Below are positions 25,475 through 34,386 of a DNA stretch of 54,736 nt, piece by piece. The notes beneath the pieces are model-generated. The model did no database searches, was not told the origin of the DNA, and saw only the letters and a program-made list of their open reading frames with translations. The position numbers and the translations under genes are program-made. Origin of the DNA: Oscillatoriales cyanobacterium M59_W2019_021. GTDB lineage: Bacteria > Cyanobacteriota > Cyanobacteriia > Cyanobacteriales > Geitlerinemataceae. The DNA is taken from positions 1 to 54,736 of the forward strand of contig DVED01000124.1 of the NCBI GenBank assembly GCA_015295945.1. The letters are read 5' to 3'. How positions within the stretch are numbered: position 1 is the stretch's first letter; every line of letters begins with the position of its first letter.

Positions 25475-26059
25475 ATGACCATGAATCCTCAATCTTGGGT
25501 TGATTTACGATCGTACGATCGCGCAAAGTTCGATCGCGGTCGTCCCGGTTGGTATGTCATGTTATGGTGGTTAGTACAGGCGATCGCTTTTCCCATCAGT
25601 CCCCATACTTTTAATGGATTTCGGTGTGGGTTGCTACGGCAATTTGGAGCCAAAATCGGTGAAGATGTACTCATTCGACCGACTGCCCGATTTACCTATC
25701 CTTGGAAAGTGGAAATCGGCAATTATAGCTGGATTGGCGATGATGTGGTGTTTTACAGTCTCGATACCATTCGGATTGGCGAACATTGCGTTATCTCTCA
25801 AAAAACGTACCTGTGTACGGGGAGTCATGACATCGAAGATCCGGCATTTGGCTTGATAACCTCGCCGATAACAGTGGAAAATGGTGCTTGGGTGGCAGCG
25901 GATTGTTTTGTCTCGCCGGGAGTCTGTATTGGGGCGAATTCTGTGGTTGGAGCGAGATCGTCGGTCTTTACCAATTTGCCACCGGGTTACGTGTGTCTGG
26001 GAACGCCTTGCCGTCCCCGATATCCCCGAAAAATGAAGGCAAAAACCGATCTGAATTAA
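25475..26059 (+). CDS. hpsU: WcaF-like acetyltransferase, HpsU type
   Basis: 194 residues, left-handed beta-helix O-acetyltransferase. After an N-terminal hydrophobic region (WYVMLWWLVQAIAFPI), hexapeptide repeats run from IGEDVLIRPTARFTYP to IGANSVVGARSSVF. The catalytic His is in LCTGSHDIEDPAFG. This is the WcaF-like family; in filamentous cyanobacteria its members include HpsU, linked to hormogonium polysaccharide. Two starts are possible, ATG 25475 and ATG 25481 (MNPQSWVDLRSYD); both give the same protein core. Adjacent glycosyltransferases support a role in acetylating a polysaccharide. The symbol is a best match by memory and context. Confidence 0.8.
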   Translation: MTMNPQSWVDLRSYDRAKFDRGRPGWYVMLWWLVQAIAFPISPHTFNGFRCGLLRQFGAKIGEDVLIRPTARFTYPWKVEIGNYSWIGDDVVFYSLDTIRIGEHCVISQKTYLCTGSHDIEDPAFGLITSPITVENGAWVAADCFVSPGVCIGANSVVGARSSVFTNLPPGYVCLGTPCRPRYPRKMKAKTDLN

Positions 26060-26381
26060 CCGTTTTTCGATCGATCGTCGAAATTCCCTATAGGGGCGAT
26101 TGGTAATCGCCTTACCGATGGATGTTATATCTTCAATTCAAACTGTTAAATCAGTAACATTGAAAGCAAAACTATTGTAGATTAAGATACAAAAAAACGA
26201 TTCATAAATTTTATCCTTACGACTGTGAATCCGAGCGTAAACTCGATCTAAAATAACTTGGCTTTAAAGTTTTTCTGCGGGAAGACTGCGCCCTAATCGA
26301 AATGCTTTCGATCGACAGTCTGCAATGCAAAAATCTTGAGGATTTGTGAAATCCCGTAACATTCAATCAACATAACGAACC
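26060..26381. other. Intergenic region between hpsU-like gene and HypB-like gene
   Basis: No gene seen. GGCGATT-GGT-AATCGCC at 26095-26111 forms a 7-base hairpin that may end the upstream operon. The remaining AT-rich sequence should hold the promoter of the HypB-like gene. Confidence 0.5.
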
Positions 26382-27122
26382 ATGTCTAACAACTCAAACA
26401 CAGTGCCACACTTAACTTCAAGGACTAGAGAGCGAATGATCGCCGCTCGCAATCGCGCTCAATTCGACGCTTGGGGAGCGACGTGCCTGAATCTTACCAG
26501 TCGTTCTGGGACGGGGAAAACTCAGTTACTCGAGAAAACGATCGCCGCCTTTAACGATAAACTCGAAATCGCCGCCATCTCTGGGGAGAGAACGGGAACT
26601 TTTGAAACCGACGTTTGGCAAGATTTTGGTATTCCCACCATCTCCATTTCCACGGCAAATTCCGGTCATCTTAACGCCCAAACAGTCTCTGAAGCACTCT
26701 TTCAACTCGAACGTCAATACTTACCGTCAGAATTAGATTTAATCCTGATTGAAAATCAGGAAAATCATGAATTTTCCACAGATTTCTCGGTTGGCGAACA
26801 CCATACGATCGCCCTATCCAGTATCGCCGATTGTGTGAGTCAACCGATCGCGTCTAGCCCGATTTTTCGAGAAGCCGACTGCATCGTGCTGACGCAGATC
26901 GATCGGGCGGCGGATTTAAAAATCGACCTCGATCGTCTCATTTTAAACGCGCGGCAAATTAACCCGAAAGCTACGATTTTACCCCTCTCAACCGCCACAG
27001 GCGAAGGATTAGCCACTTGGCTGAATTGGGTCAGCTTGCAAGTTGCCCTCCGCAGTCAGTCGGCAAAAGCCGCTAAAATCGAATATTCTCGATCGAACAT
27101 TCCCCTGCGTTCGGTTCGATGA
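26382..27122 (+). CDS. HypB-like P-loop protein lacking catalytic residues
   Basis: 246 residues. The order of segments follows HypB, the GTPase that delivers nickel to [NiFe]-hydrogenase: RSGTGKTQLLEKTIAAF (Walker A), IAAISGERTGTFETDVW, LDLILIENQENHE, CIVLTQIDRAADLK and the C-terminal LSTATGEGLATWLNW. Several HypB hallmarks are missing: the nickel-binding His/Cys N-terminus, the Cys and His of the dinuclear metal site (the ENVGNLVCP region reads ENQENHEFS), and the Asn-Lys of NKxD, which reads TQID. The name is therefore 'HypB-like', not HypB. It may bind a nucleotide without metal-insertase activity. No hyp or hydrogenase genes are nearby. Confidence 0.75.
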   Translation: MSNNSNTVPHLTSRTRERMIAARNRAQFDAWGATCLNLTSRSGTGKTQLLEKTIAAFNDKLEIAAISGERTGTFETDVWQDFGIPTISISTANSGHLNAQTVSEALFQLERQYLPSELDLILIENQENHEFSTDFSVGEHHTIALSSIADCVSQPIASSPIFREADCIVLTQIDRAADLKIDLDRLILNARQINPKATILPLSTATGEGLATWLNWVSLQVALRSQSAKAAKIEYSRSNIPLRSVR

Positions 27123-27147
27123 AGCCAAACATTAACCGAATGCGAAA

Positions 27148-27191
27148 CATCTCCGAAAACACAGCAGGAAAAGACTGAGTTTCCGGAGATG
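27148..27191. terminator. Hairpin terminator between convergent genes
   Basis: CATCTCCGAAAAC (27148-27160) pairs with GTTTCCGGAGATG (27179-27191), 12 of 13 positions, loop 18 bases. It lies between the ends of the HypB-like gene (+) and the anti-sigma gene (-). Confidence 0.6.
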
Positions 27192-27238
27192 CCGACTCAA
27201 CGTCAGTTCGGATGACAAGACCCGTTCGACTGTCGCGT

Positions 27239-27976
27239 TTACTCCACAAACAGCGCTCGGCTGACAATCGACGGTTCCGATGGAGCGTTCGGAGAGACCG
27301 CCGCCGGAGTACCATCGCGATTGAGCGCGACGGTGGGGTCGGCTCCATCCCCTTCTTGGGGAGATTGCGCCATTTGAGGGCTGAAGGAACGATTGGCGAG
27401 GGTCATCCCCGAAACAACGGCAACGAAGGCAGCCGCAACGGCTCCACCCCAGCGCAGGTTTCTGCGTCGGCGCTGGCGATCGATCCGAGAGAATACCCCA
27501 TCGGCAAGCTGTTGAGCGGAGGCAGCGACGGGAACCGGAATCGATTGAATATCGCGATGCAGGCTCGACATCCGATGGTATAGCGTTCGGGTTTCGGCAT
27601 CGGTTGCCAGCCAGACTTCGACTTGCTGGCGTTCGGCTCCATCGACTTCGCCGTCGAGGTAGGCACTTAACAATTCAAATCGATCGCGCTCGAAAATGCC
27701 GTCAGCCAGCGCTTTTGCCGAAGAAGCCGCAGTGGGAACCGGAATCGCTTGGATGCTGCCATTCAGGCTCGACATCCGATCGTGCAGTTGTTGGAATTGG
27801 GGATCGGCTGCCAACCAAGTTTCGACTTGCTGGCGTTCTTTGTCGTTGACTTCGCCGTCGAGGTAGGCACTCAACAATTCAAATCGAGCATCGAACTCGT
27901 CGGCGTCTGGCGTGTCTCCATGGAGGGGAACGATCGACGGATCGGAGTTGGGATAGGCGTTAGATTGGGAGGTCAT
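27239..27976 (-). CDS. Anti-sigma factor with duplicated cytoplasmic module
   Basis: 245 residues from the ATG at 27976 (five residues longer from 27991). Numbered from the longer start, two 68-residue copies (about 36-103 and 104-171) each start RFELLSAYLDGEV and include RQQVExWL, RMSSL and AIPVP/SIPVP. One membrane helix follows near 183-200 (VAAAFVAVVSGM), then a 50-residue periplasmic tail. It is 236 bases downstream of the ECF sigma gene, same strand, which fits a sigma/anti-sigma pair. The modules resemble RseA/anti-sigma N-terminal domains but lack the HxxxCxxC zinc motif. The duplication is visible in DNA at a 204-base period. Confidence 0.82.
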   Translation of the reverse strand: MTSQSNAYPNSDPSIVPLHGDTPDADEFDARFELLSAYLDGEVNDKERQQVETWLAADPQFQQLHDRMSSLNGSIQAIPVPTAASSAKALADGIFERDRFELLSAYLDGEVDGAERQQVEVWLATDAETRTLYHRMSSLHRDIQSIPVPVAASAQQLADGVFSRIDRQRRRRNLRWGGAVAAAFVAVVSGMTLANRSFSPQMAQSPQEGDGADPTVALNRDGTPAAVSPNAPSEPSIVSRALFVE

Positions 27977-28212
27977 GGTCAATATCACCACCAGGTCGGG
28001 TTAGTTGGACTCCCCGAACGCGACATTACAGTTTTCTGTAAGTTCACTGACTGATTTTAACGGGAAAAAGTTCTCTAAAAATGGAAAATTTACAAAAAAT
28101 GGTATTAATTTATCTTGACAATTAGCAAGACTTCCGAGTTCCTTGCCGCCTTTCTCGAAGGGCGGGTAGCACCGATCGATCTCCAGACCTGGATTTACCC
28201 GTTTTTGCCAAC

Positions 28213-28878
28213 TTAACCGGGCCAATAGGCTTGCAAATCAGTTTGGAGTCGGTAGCGAGCGCGGGCAATTCTCGATTTGACGGTTCCCAGAGAAACGCCC
28301 GTAATTTCGGCGATTTCTTCATACGCCATGCCTTCGATTTCTCGAAGGACGATGGTGGTGCGGAACACTTCTGGCAATTGGGCGATCGCCGCTCGCAGTC
28401 GATCGTAAAATTCTCCAGTGGCTAGCTCTTCCTCGGGACCCGGCTTGTCGGCGGGAATTTCCCATTCTCGCTCCCCATCTTCGAGGGTATGGGGCGCGTC
28501 GATGGACAGGGGGGGACGCACTCGCTTGCGTTTGCGGAGTTCGTCATAAAATAGATTGGTAGCAATGCGGCTGAGCCAACCTTTAAACTTTCCGGGTTCG
28601 TTCAGGCGTCCCACATTGCGGTAAACTCGAATCCACACTTCCTGAGCCAGATCTGATCGATCTTGCCAGTCTGGTGCTAAATGATACAAAACTTTATCGA
28701 CATACGACTGATAGCGGCGCAACAACTCGGTGAATGCCGCACGATCGGGGCGCAGCCCTTCTTGGCATCGCAGCACCAATTGCCGATCGGACAGTTTGTC
28801 GGGGGAAAGAGTGGGGGTGACAGTTGCCGCAGCGGCTGACCCAGGAAAAGAGATAGATTGAATCATGGGCAAAATCAT
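28213..28878 (-). CDS. ECF RNA polymerase sigma factor
   Basis: 221 residues with both ECF regions. Region 2 includes RYQSYVDKVLYHL, DLAQEVWIRVYRNV and KFKGWLSRIATNLFYDELRKRKR. Region 4 is AIAQLPEVFRTTIVLREI with the HTH EGMAYEEIAEITGVSLGTVKSRIARARYRL. An alternative ATG at 28866 gives four fewer residues. It should direct RNA polymerase to envelope or stress-response genes and be held inactive by the membrane protein encoded next. In cyanobacteria the closest named class is SigG; I am not certain enough to assign the symbol. Confidence 0.92.
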   Translation of the reverse strand: MILPMIQSISFPGSAAAATVTPTLSPDKLSDRQLVLRCQEGLRPDRAAFTELLRRYQSYVDKVLYHLAPDWQDRSDLAQEVWIRVYRNVGRLNEPGKFKGWLSRIATNLFYDELRKRKRVRPPLSIDAPHTLEDGEREWEIPADKPGPEEELATGEFYDRLRAAIAQLPEVFRTTIVLREIEGMAYEEIAEITGVSLGTVKSRIARARYRLQTDLQAYWPG

Positions 28879-29162
28879 AGCGCTCGGACAAGCCTATAGT
28901 TATTGCTAGACGCTCCCCAGATTCTAATCGTTCCCCAGATTTGCTAGTTTGTTGAGGAGACAATTCGATCGACTGTCACATCCCCAGCCGATGAGAACGA
29001 GAGAGGTGAGGCTCGGGAGTTCCAACAATCGGGTATTGTTATCGATTCGTCTCTGTTTTCTGTTTGTCGTCTTTTAACTGGGTGCTTCGCTAACTTCAAC
29101 CGGCAACTGAAATAACCGATAGCTTCTTTCGATCCACTTTCGATCTAGTCCTTCTCCGTGCG
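28879..29162. other. Divergent intergenic region
   Basis: Spacer between the sigma gene (-) and the histidine kinase gene (+). No gene or clear operator was found. Confidence 0.5.
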
Positions 29163-31163
29163 ATGAATACCCCTTCCTCCGATCGATCGCAATCGAATAA
29201 CGAATCTCGACTGCAAAAATTTGTAGAAAATGCTCCGGCGGCGATTGCGATGCTGGACGTGCAAATGCGCTATCTCGTCGTCAGTCGGCGTTGGTTGACG
29301 GATTACGGCTTACCCGAAACGATTGTCGGTCAGTCTCACTACGATGTTTTTCCCCTGTTTCAAGCCTGGGATGCTGCCGAGTTTGATCGCCACCAAACGA
29401 TCTATACCCAGTGTCTGAGTGCCAACAGAGCGATTTGTACGGAAGAACAGTGGACGCGCGCAGACGGCACGATCGATTGGTTGCGGTGGGAAATCCAAAC
29501 CTGGGAGAACGACTCGGGAGGCGTTGGCGGTTTGATAATGTTTGTAGAAACAATTACCGAAACCAAACGCGCCGAGCGATCGCTCTACGCAGCCAAAGAA
29601 GCCGCCGAAGCTGCCAACCGCGCGAAGAGTACCTTCCTCGCCAACATGAGTCACGAACTGCGGACGCCGCTGAATGCCATTATCGGTTACAGCGAAATGC
29701 TGGTAGAAGAAGCGCAAGACTGCGGCTACACCGAGATCGCGCCGGACTTAGAGAAAATTCGATCGGCAGGCAAGCACTTATTATCGCTGATTAACGATAT
29801 TCTCGATATTTCCAAAATCGAAGCGGGTCGCATGGATCTGTACGTCGAACGCTTCGAGGTGGCGCAATTGGTGGCAGAAGTCCAAAATACCATTCGCCCC
29901 ATCGTCGAGAAAAATCGCAACCACTTGCACGTCAGCCTTGCCCCCAACCTCGGCAGCATGACCGCCGATCTGACCAAAGTCCGACAAGCTCTGTTTAATT
30001 TACTCAGCAATGCGGCGAAGTTCACCCAACAGGGTCGGATCGAAATCGACGCCCGTCGGGAAGTTGTCATCGACGAAGAGACAACCTCTCGCCGCCCGCA
30101 ATCCTATATCGTTTTCCAAGTCAGCGATACGGGAATCGGCATGACCCCGGAACAAATGGAGAACGTCTTCAAAGCTTTCGATCAAGCCGATGCCTCCACC
30201 ACGCGCCAGTACGGGGGAACGGGGCTGGGATTGGCGATTACCCGTCACTTTTGTCAGATGATGGGGGGAGAGATTCGGGTGGAAAGTGAGTTGGGCGCGG
30301 GCTCGACCTTTACCATTCGCTTGCCCGCCCGAGTTCGTCCGTTGGGGAAAATGGAACCGATCGCCCCCATCACCCCGCCAGCTCCCACGACCCCGACTAC
30401 GCCGACCAATACCGTGTTAGTCATCGACGACGATCCTGCCGTTCGGGAATTGATCGTGCGGCGGTTAAAGAAAGAGGGTTTTAGCATCGAAACCGCACCC
30501 ACTGGCAAAGAGGGTTTGCAACGCGCCCGCGAACTTTGTCCCGACGCCATTATTTTAGACGTACTGATGCGGGATATGAATGGCTGGAGCGTGCTGTCGG
30601 CACTCAAAGCCGATCCGGCATTGGCGGAAATTCCCGTGATTATGTCTACGATTTTGGACGATCGCAATTTAGGCTTTACGTTGGGGGCATCGGATTTTAT
30701 CACCAAGCCGATCGACAATCAGCGTTTGGCACGTTTGTTGAGTAAGTATAAAAAAAGAAAGACGAAAACAACACTTCCCCACCAAATTTTGATCGTGGAA
30801 GACGATGCCCTATTGCGAGAAATGTTGCGGCGGATGTTGGACGTGGCGCACTGGGGGACGATCGAGGCAGAGAACGGACGGGAAGCCTTGGAGATGTTGC
30901 GATCGCAAACTCCCGATTTGATTTTGCTCGATTTGATGTTACCGGAAATGGACGGTTTTGAGTTTTTGCAGCAACTGCGGCAAACTGCCGATTGGCGATC
31001 GATTCCCGTCGTCGTCGTTACGGCAATGGAACTCACCACCGCCGATATCGATCGCTTAGATGGCTGCGTTTCGCAAATTGTACAAAAAGGAGCCTACAGT
31101 CGAGACGAACTGTTGCGCCAGGTTCGGGATTTATTAGTCGAAAGTTTATCGGAAGATCGCTAG
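29163..31163 (+). CDS. Hybrid sensor histidine kinase with two receiver domains
   Basis: 666 residues, soluble. A PAS sensor domain (about 15-140, with [14 protein letters not shown]) is followed by HisKA with phosphorylated His164 in [14 protein letters not shown]. The HATPase domain carries the N box ([12 protein letters not shown]), G1 (DTGIGM) and G2 ([10 protein letters not shown]). A proline/threonine linker leads to receiver 1 ([13 protein letters not shown], phospho-Asp in [11 protein letters not shown]) and receiver 2 ([13 protein letters not shown], phospho-Asp in [11 protein letters not shown]). No membrane segments, so the PAS domain senses a cytoplasmic signal. A single-domain receiver gene follows after 53 bases, so a phosphorelay within the pair is likely. 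Confidence 0.92.
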   Translation: MNTPSSDRSQSNNESRLQKFVENAPAAIAMLDVQMRYLVVSRRWLTDYGLPETIVGQSHYDVFPLFQAWDAAEFDRHQTIYTQCLSANRAICTEEQWTRADGTIDWLRWEIQTWENDSGGVGGLIMFVETITETKRAERSLYAAKEAAEAANRAKSTFLANMSHELRTPLNAIIGYSEMLVEEAQDCGYTEIAPDLEKIRSAGKHLLSLINDILDISKIEAGRMDLYVERFEVAQLVAEVQNTIRPIVEKNRNHLHVSLAPNLGSMTADLTKVRQALFNLLSNAAKFTQQGRIEIDARREVVIDEETTSRRPQSYIVFQVSDTGIGMTPEQMENVFKAFDQADASTTRQYGGTGLGLAITRHFCQMMGGEIRVESELGAGSTFTIRLPARVRPLGKMEPIAPITPPAPTTPTTPTNTVLVIDDDPAVRELIVRRLKKEGFSIETAPTGKEGLQRARELCPDAIILDVLMRDMNGWSVLSALKADPALAEIPVIMSTILDDRNLGFTLGASDFITKPIDNQRLARLLSKYKKRKTKTTLPHQILIVEDDALLREMLRRMLDVAHWGTIEAENGREALEMLRSQTPDLILLDLMLPEMDGFEFLQQLRQTADWRSIPVVVVTAMELTTADIDRLDGCVSQIVQKGAYSRDELLRQVRDLLVESLSEDR

Positions 31164-31216
31164 TGGCTATTCGTCAAACACGGCTGCCTTCAATTCTATC
31201 ATTTTAAAAATCAGAT

Positions 31217-31585
31217 ATGCCCAAAATTTTATTAGTTGAAGATAATGAAATGAATCGAGATATGCTGTCTCGAAGATTAGAACGAAAAGGATTTGAAGTA
31301 GAAGTTGCCGTGGATGGCGTGCAAGGGGTGGAAATGGCAAAAGCACGACCGGATTTGATTTTAATGGATATGGGTTTGCCCGTTCTCGACGGTTGGCAAG
31401 CCACCACTCAAATTAAAGCCGATCCGCGAACCTCCTCGATTCCGATTATCGCGCTCACGGCTCACGCGATCGCCGGCGATCGAGAAAAGTGTTTGCAGGC
31501 CGGATGCGACGATTACGATACCAAACCCGTGGAATTTCCCCGACTGCTGGCTAAAATTCAAGCGTTGCTAGGGACGGGAGGGTAA
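31217..31585 (+). CDS. Single-domain response regulator
   Basis: 122 residues, CheY-like receiver only. The acidic pair is in ILLVEDNEMNRDM, the phospho-Asp in LILMDMGLPVLDG, the Thr in ALTAHAI and the Lys in YDTKPVEF. It has no output domain; it probably shuttles phosphate from the upstream hybrid kinase to another protein or acts by protein-protein contact. The stop codon TAA is the first triplet of a TAATAAG heptamer array. Confidence 0.92.
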   Translation: MPKILLVEDNEMNRDMLSRRLERKGFEVEVAVDGVQGVEMAKARPDLILMDMGLPVLDGWQATTQIKADPRTSSIPIIALTAHAIAGDREKCLQAGCDDYDTKPVEFPRLLAKIQALLGTGG

Positions 31586-31638
31586 TAAGTAATAAGTAAT
31601 AAGTAATAAGTAATAAGTAATAAGTAATAAGTAATAGG
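31583..31638. repeat. Heptamer array (TAATAAG)7 plus a variant unit
   Basis: Seven perfect tandem TAATAAG units and a final TAATAGG. It is the cleanest array of the window and contributes the stop codon of the response regulator. Confidence 0.95.
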
Positions 31639-31743
31639 CGATCGATCTTAACTTTCTGTAGGGTGGGCAATGGCAGCAATCATCGGGATTCGTCCTCAAC
31701 TGACGATTGAAAATCCGCCATTGCCAACCGAGTTGGGAACTGA

Positions 31744-32475
31744 TTAGAGACTGTCGGGGTTAATGCCTTGCGATCGCAAGTAGTCAGCCAGTCGATCGGC
31801 GCGTTGACGTTCTTGTTCGACTAATTCTACACCCCAGGGGAGTAGAGTTTCATCTTCATCCCACCAGCGCAACCAATAGCCCGATCGCCCTTCCTTCTCA
31901 CCTCGCCACGTTCCCAGAAATAAACCGAGTTCGGCAAACCAGTGCCACCCCTCCGTATTGGGTTGCTCGAGTTGATATTGCTCTCCCTGATGCCGATAGA
32001 CTTCTAGTAAGCCCCCTTCCGGCTCGAAAATGATGTAAGTCGGGATTTGAAGCACTTGTTCGTAAAAGAACCACTTGCCGATAGGAGGAATGTGCCGATG
32101 GGAATATTCGCCCCCGTCGGTTTCGGAGAGGAATTCCATGACGATGCTGGGGAGTTGTCCTTCGCGGTGCGGGGTATAGCTTTTGCGATCGCCACTAGTA
32201 GCGAGGGGCTGAACTTGGGGGACGAACATCCAGTCGGGAGCTTTCAGGGTTAGCTCTCCGTTAACGGTGGCGCAAATCCCCAAGTTAGAGGCAATCAGTT
32301 GCCCCGGTTGGATGCGTTGGGCCAGTTCTAAAGCTTCGCGCAAGGCTCCGGCGATGAGGGGTTGCCCTGTATTCTCCACAGGTTCCTCGGGTAGGGGGTA
32401 GTCTTGGGGGAGGCTGTCCCAGGTGACGGTGAATGAGGGGGGAAGTCCGATCGCGGGTTCCTGTGTTGCTACCAT
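31744..32475 (-). CDS. Uma2 family (DUF820) putative nuclease
   Basis: 243 residues from the ATG at 32475, which has a GGAGGT ribosome site six bases upstream; the longer frame to 32616 crosses into the divergent neighbour. Features of the PD-(D/E)XK-like DUF820 fold are DWMFVPQVQPL (Asp), PSIVMEFLSETDGGE (Glu) and a YEQVLQIPTYIIFEP stretch. Cyanobacteria carry many such genes, of uncertain biological role. The C-terminus EQERQRADRLADYLRSQGINP is a coiled segment typical of the family. It is paired head-to-head with a paralogue at 32574. Confidence 0.85.
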   Translation of the reverse strand: MVATQEPAIGLPPSFTVTWDSLPQDYPLPEEPVENTGQPLIAGALREALELAQRIQPGQLIASNLGICATVNGELTLKAPDWMFVPQVQPLATSGDRKSYTPHREGQLPSIVMEFLSETDGGEYSHRHIPPIGKWFFYEQVLQIPTYIIFEPEGGLLEVYRHQGEQYQLEQPNTEGWHWFAELGLFLGTWRGEKEGRSGYWLRWWDEDETLLPWGVELVEQERQRADRLADYLRSQGINPDSL

Positions 32476-32573
32476 TGCTTCACCTCCGATGTTCGATAAG
32501 TGTATTGTAATCAGTTGGCTTGATGTTAGAGTCATAATATTGAATTGAGATTGAAATTCAGTAGGAGGTGGCA

Positions 32574-33434
32574 ATGGCGATCGCGTCTCAAACTTCGATC
32601 GAGCGGGAAGATGCACCCCGTTCGCCCAAAGAAACCTTGCCCACCATGTACGATTTACCCAGCGAAGACCCCGAGGAACCCGGCTTGCCTGACGAATTCC
32701 ACGACCTGCAACCTCAATTGTTGAGCCGCACCCTCCAGCTACTCAACCACAGCCGCAACAATTGCTTCACCGCCTCCGATCTGAATCTGTACTACGATGT
32801 CAGCCATCCCTTCTGGTACAAGCGTCCTGATTGGTTTCTAGTCCTGCGCGTCCCGCGTCTCTACGAGGGGAAGGATTTGCGCCGCAGTTATGTCGTCTGG
32901 CAGGAAGGACAAAATCCCTACGTCGTGGTGGAGTTTTTGTCGCCGGGGACGGAACGGGAAGATTTGGGGCGTTTTGTCTCGGAAACGCCTGGAGTTCCCG
33001 AAGATGTTACCGCAGAGGAACGACAGCAACCGCCTGGAAAATGGGAGGTTTACGAGCAGTATCTGCGGGTTCCCCACTACATCGTTTACAGCCGCTACAC
33101 GCAACAGTTGCGCTATTTCCAATTAGAAGGGGGAGTCTACCAAGAAAAGCCGATTCATGCCGAAAATCCCCGGATTTGGCTGGCGGATTTAGAGGTGGGT
33201 TTGGGGATTTGGGAGGGGACGTTCGAGGATGTTCCCAGTTGTTGGTTGCGGTGGTGCGATGCTGAGGGGAACTGGTTGCTGACGGATACGGAACGAGAAC
33301 GATCGCAGAAAGAACAATTGCAGGCTCAACTGCACCAAGCGGCGCGAAATCTGCTGGCAACGGGGATGGAAGCGAGTCAGGTTGCTCGGATTTTGGGGTT
33401 GCCGGAGGAGCGAGTTCGAGAGATTGCAGATTAA
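32574..33434 (+). CDS. Uma2 family (DUF820) putative nuclease
   Basis: 286 residues from the ATG at 32574 behind an AGGAGGT site (32563-32569); a GTG six bases earlier opens the same frame but overlaps that site. It has the same architecture as its divergent paralogue: RPDWFLVLRVPRL (Asp), NPYVVVEFLSPGTERED (Glu), YEQYLRVPHYIVYSRY. The C-terminus (LATGMEASQVARILGLPEERVREI) looks like a small helix-turn-helix, commonly found in DUF820 proteins. It is followed by recO on the opposite strand, with the last 4 bases overlapping. Confidence 0.85.
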   Translation: MAIASQTSIEREDAPRSPKETLPTMYDLPSEDPEEPGLPDEFHDLQPQLLSRTLQLLNHSRNNCFTASDLNLYYDVSHPFWYKRPDWFLVLRVPRLYEGKDLRRSYVVWQEGQNPYVVVEFLSPGTEREDLGRFVSETPGVPEDVTAEERQQPPGKWEVYEQYLRVPHYIVYSRYTQQLRYFQLEGGVYQEKPIHAENPRIWLADLEVGLGIWEGTFEDVPSCWLRWCDAEGNWLLTDTERERSQKEQLQAQLHQAARNLLATGMEASQVARILGLPEERVREIAD

Positions 33435-34291
33435 ACGGCTTGTGTCGCCAAGTAAGTGTCGATTAAAGTTGCAGAGCGGATCGATCGCCCGAAATGGTAT
33501 TGAGCGTATTGTCGCAGAATTCGTTCGATCGCCACCCACGCGCGATCGATGGCAGGGGAGGTTGCCATTGGTTCTGGTAATGGCGGCAATTCCGCTAAGG
33601 TTAACTGTTGCAGTAGGGTTAATTCCGTGGCGTTGAGGTAAATGGGGGGAAGAGTTGGCGATCGATCGGTGCGATAGTGACCGCCAGTTTCTCGCGCAAC
33701 GTGAAGTTGGGACTCTTCTGGCGTACTGACGGTTCCTCCCGCATCGATTTTAAAGCTGACTCGCCAATTGGGATCGGTAATGTCGGGAACGATCGCTCGT
33801 TGCGTCACGCAGCAGTCCCGCACTTGCGGTGCGAGTCCCGCCGATGCCAGCAGGTGAAAAATCCCGTGGTTGAGATGCGCCAACACCAATACGGGGGAGG
33901 CACTGCGATTCAGTTTTTCCAAACGGCTCAAATGCTCGACGAGTAACTCGAAGAGTTCTTCCTGGGGTTGTTCGCTCAAAGCTTGCGCCAGCACCAATTC
34001 CGTGAGATATTGGCTGGCGGTGAGGGTTCCTAAATTGCGGCTCAAACCGGGGTAGGACGCGATGGTTTCCGCCTGGGTAATGCGATCGAGGGTTTTCCCT
34101 TTCGACATCGACAGTTCGTTGATCGCAAATAAGGCGCTACGTCCCGCCAATTGGGATTTGTGCTTGCGCGAACCGGGTGCGACGGCTTGAATTAAGCCGT
34201 ATTCCCGCGTTAACACTGTCAGGAGGCGATCGTGTTCTCCCAATGGCATACTTTTAAGATTGATTCCGATGGTTTTGTAAGTGCGGCTCAT
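33431..34291 (-). CDS. recO: DNA repair protein RecO
   Basis: Mediates loading of RecA on gapped single-stranded DNA together with RecF/RecR and anneals strands. 286 residues. The N-terminal OB fold starts MSRTYKTIGINLKSMPLGEHDRLLTVLT in the usual way, followed by GLIQAVAPGSRK. Helical parts include YLTELVLAQALSE and FHLLASAGLAP. The C-terminal zinc site is reduced, with only CC in the region where four cysteines are common. It may be co-transcribed with nothing nearby; a heptamer array lies upstream. Confidence 0.92.
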   Translation of the reverse strand: MSRTYKTIGINLKSMPLGEHDRLLTVLTREYGLIQAVAPGSRKHKSQLAGRSALFAINELSMSKGKTLDRITQAETIASYPGLSRNLGTLTASQYLTELVLAQALSEQPQEELFELLVEHLSRLEKLNRSASPVLVLAHLNHGIFHLLASAGLAPQVRDCCVTQRAIVPDITDPNWRVSFKIDAGGTVSTPEESQLHVARETGGHYRTDRSPTLPPIYLNATELTLLQQLTLAELPPLPEPMATSPAIDRAWVAIERILRQYAQYHFGRSIRSATLIDTYLATQAV

Positions 34292-34303
34292 ATTGCCTTG
34301 TTA

Positions 34304-34335
34304 TTTGGGGTTTGGGGTTTGGGGTTTGGGGTTTG
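34304..34335. repeat. Heptamer array (TTTGGGG)n
   Basis: Four units in the spacer between the sugar kinase gene and recO. Confidence 0.85.
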
Positions 34336-34386
34336 TCATTTGCTAGTCTCCGTGTCTCCCTTCCCCCTGCTTTCTTCCTTTCTGCC

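Noticed and set aside
26382-27122. True HypB hydrogenase maturation gene
   Set aside because: Metal-site and NKxD residues are missing and there are no hydrogenase genes nearby.
31583-31638. Heptamer array considered as a CRISPR or origin iteron
   Set aside because: The unit is only 7 bases and recurs in several spacers with different sequence; no replication genes nearby.
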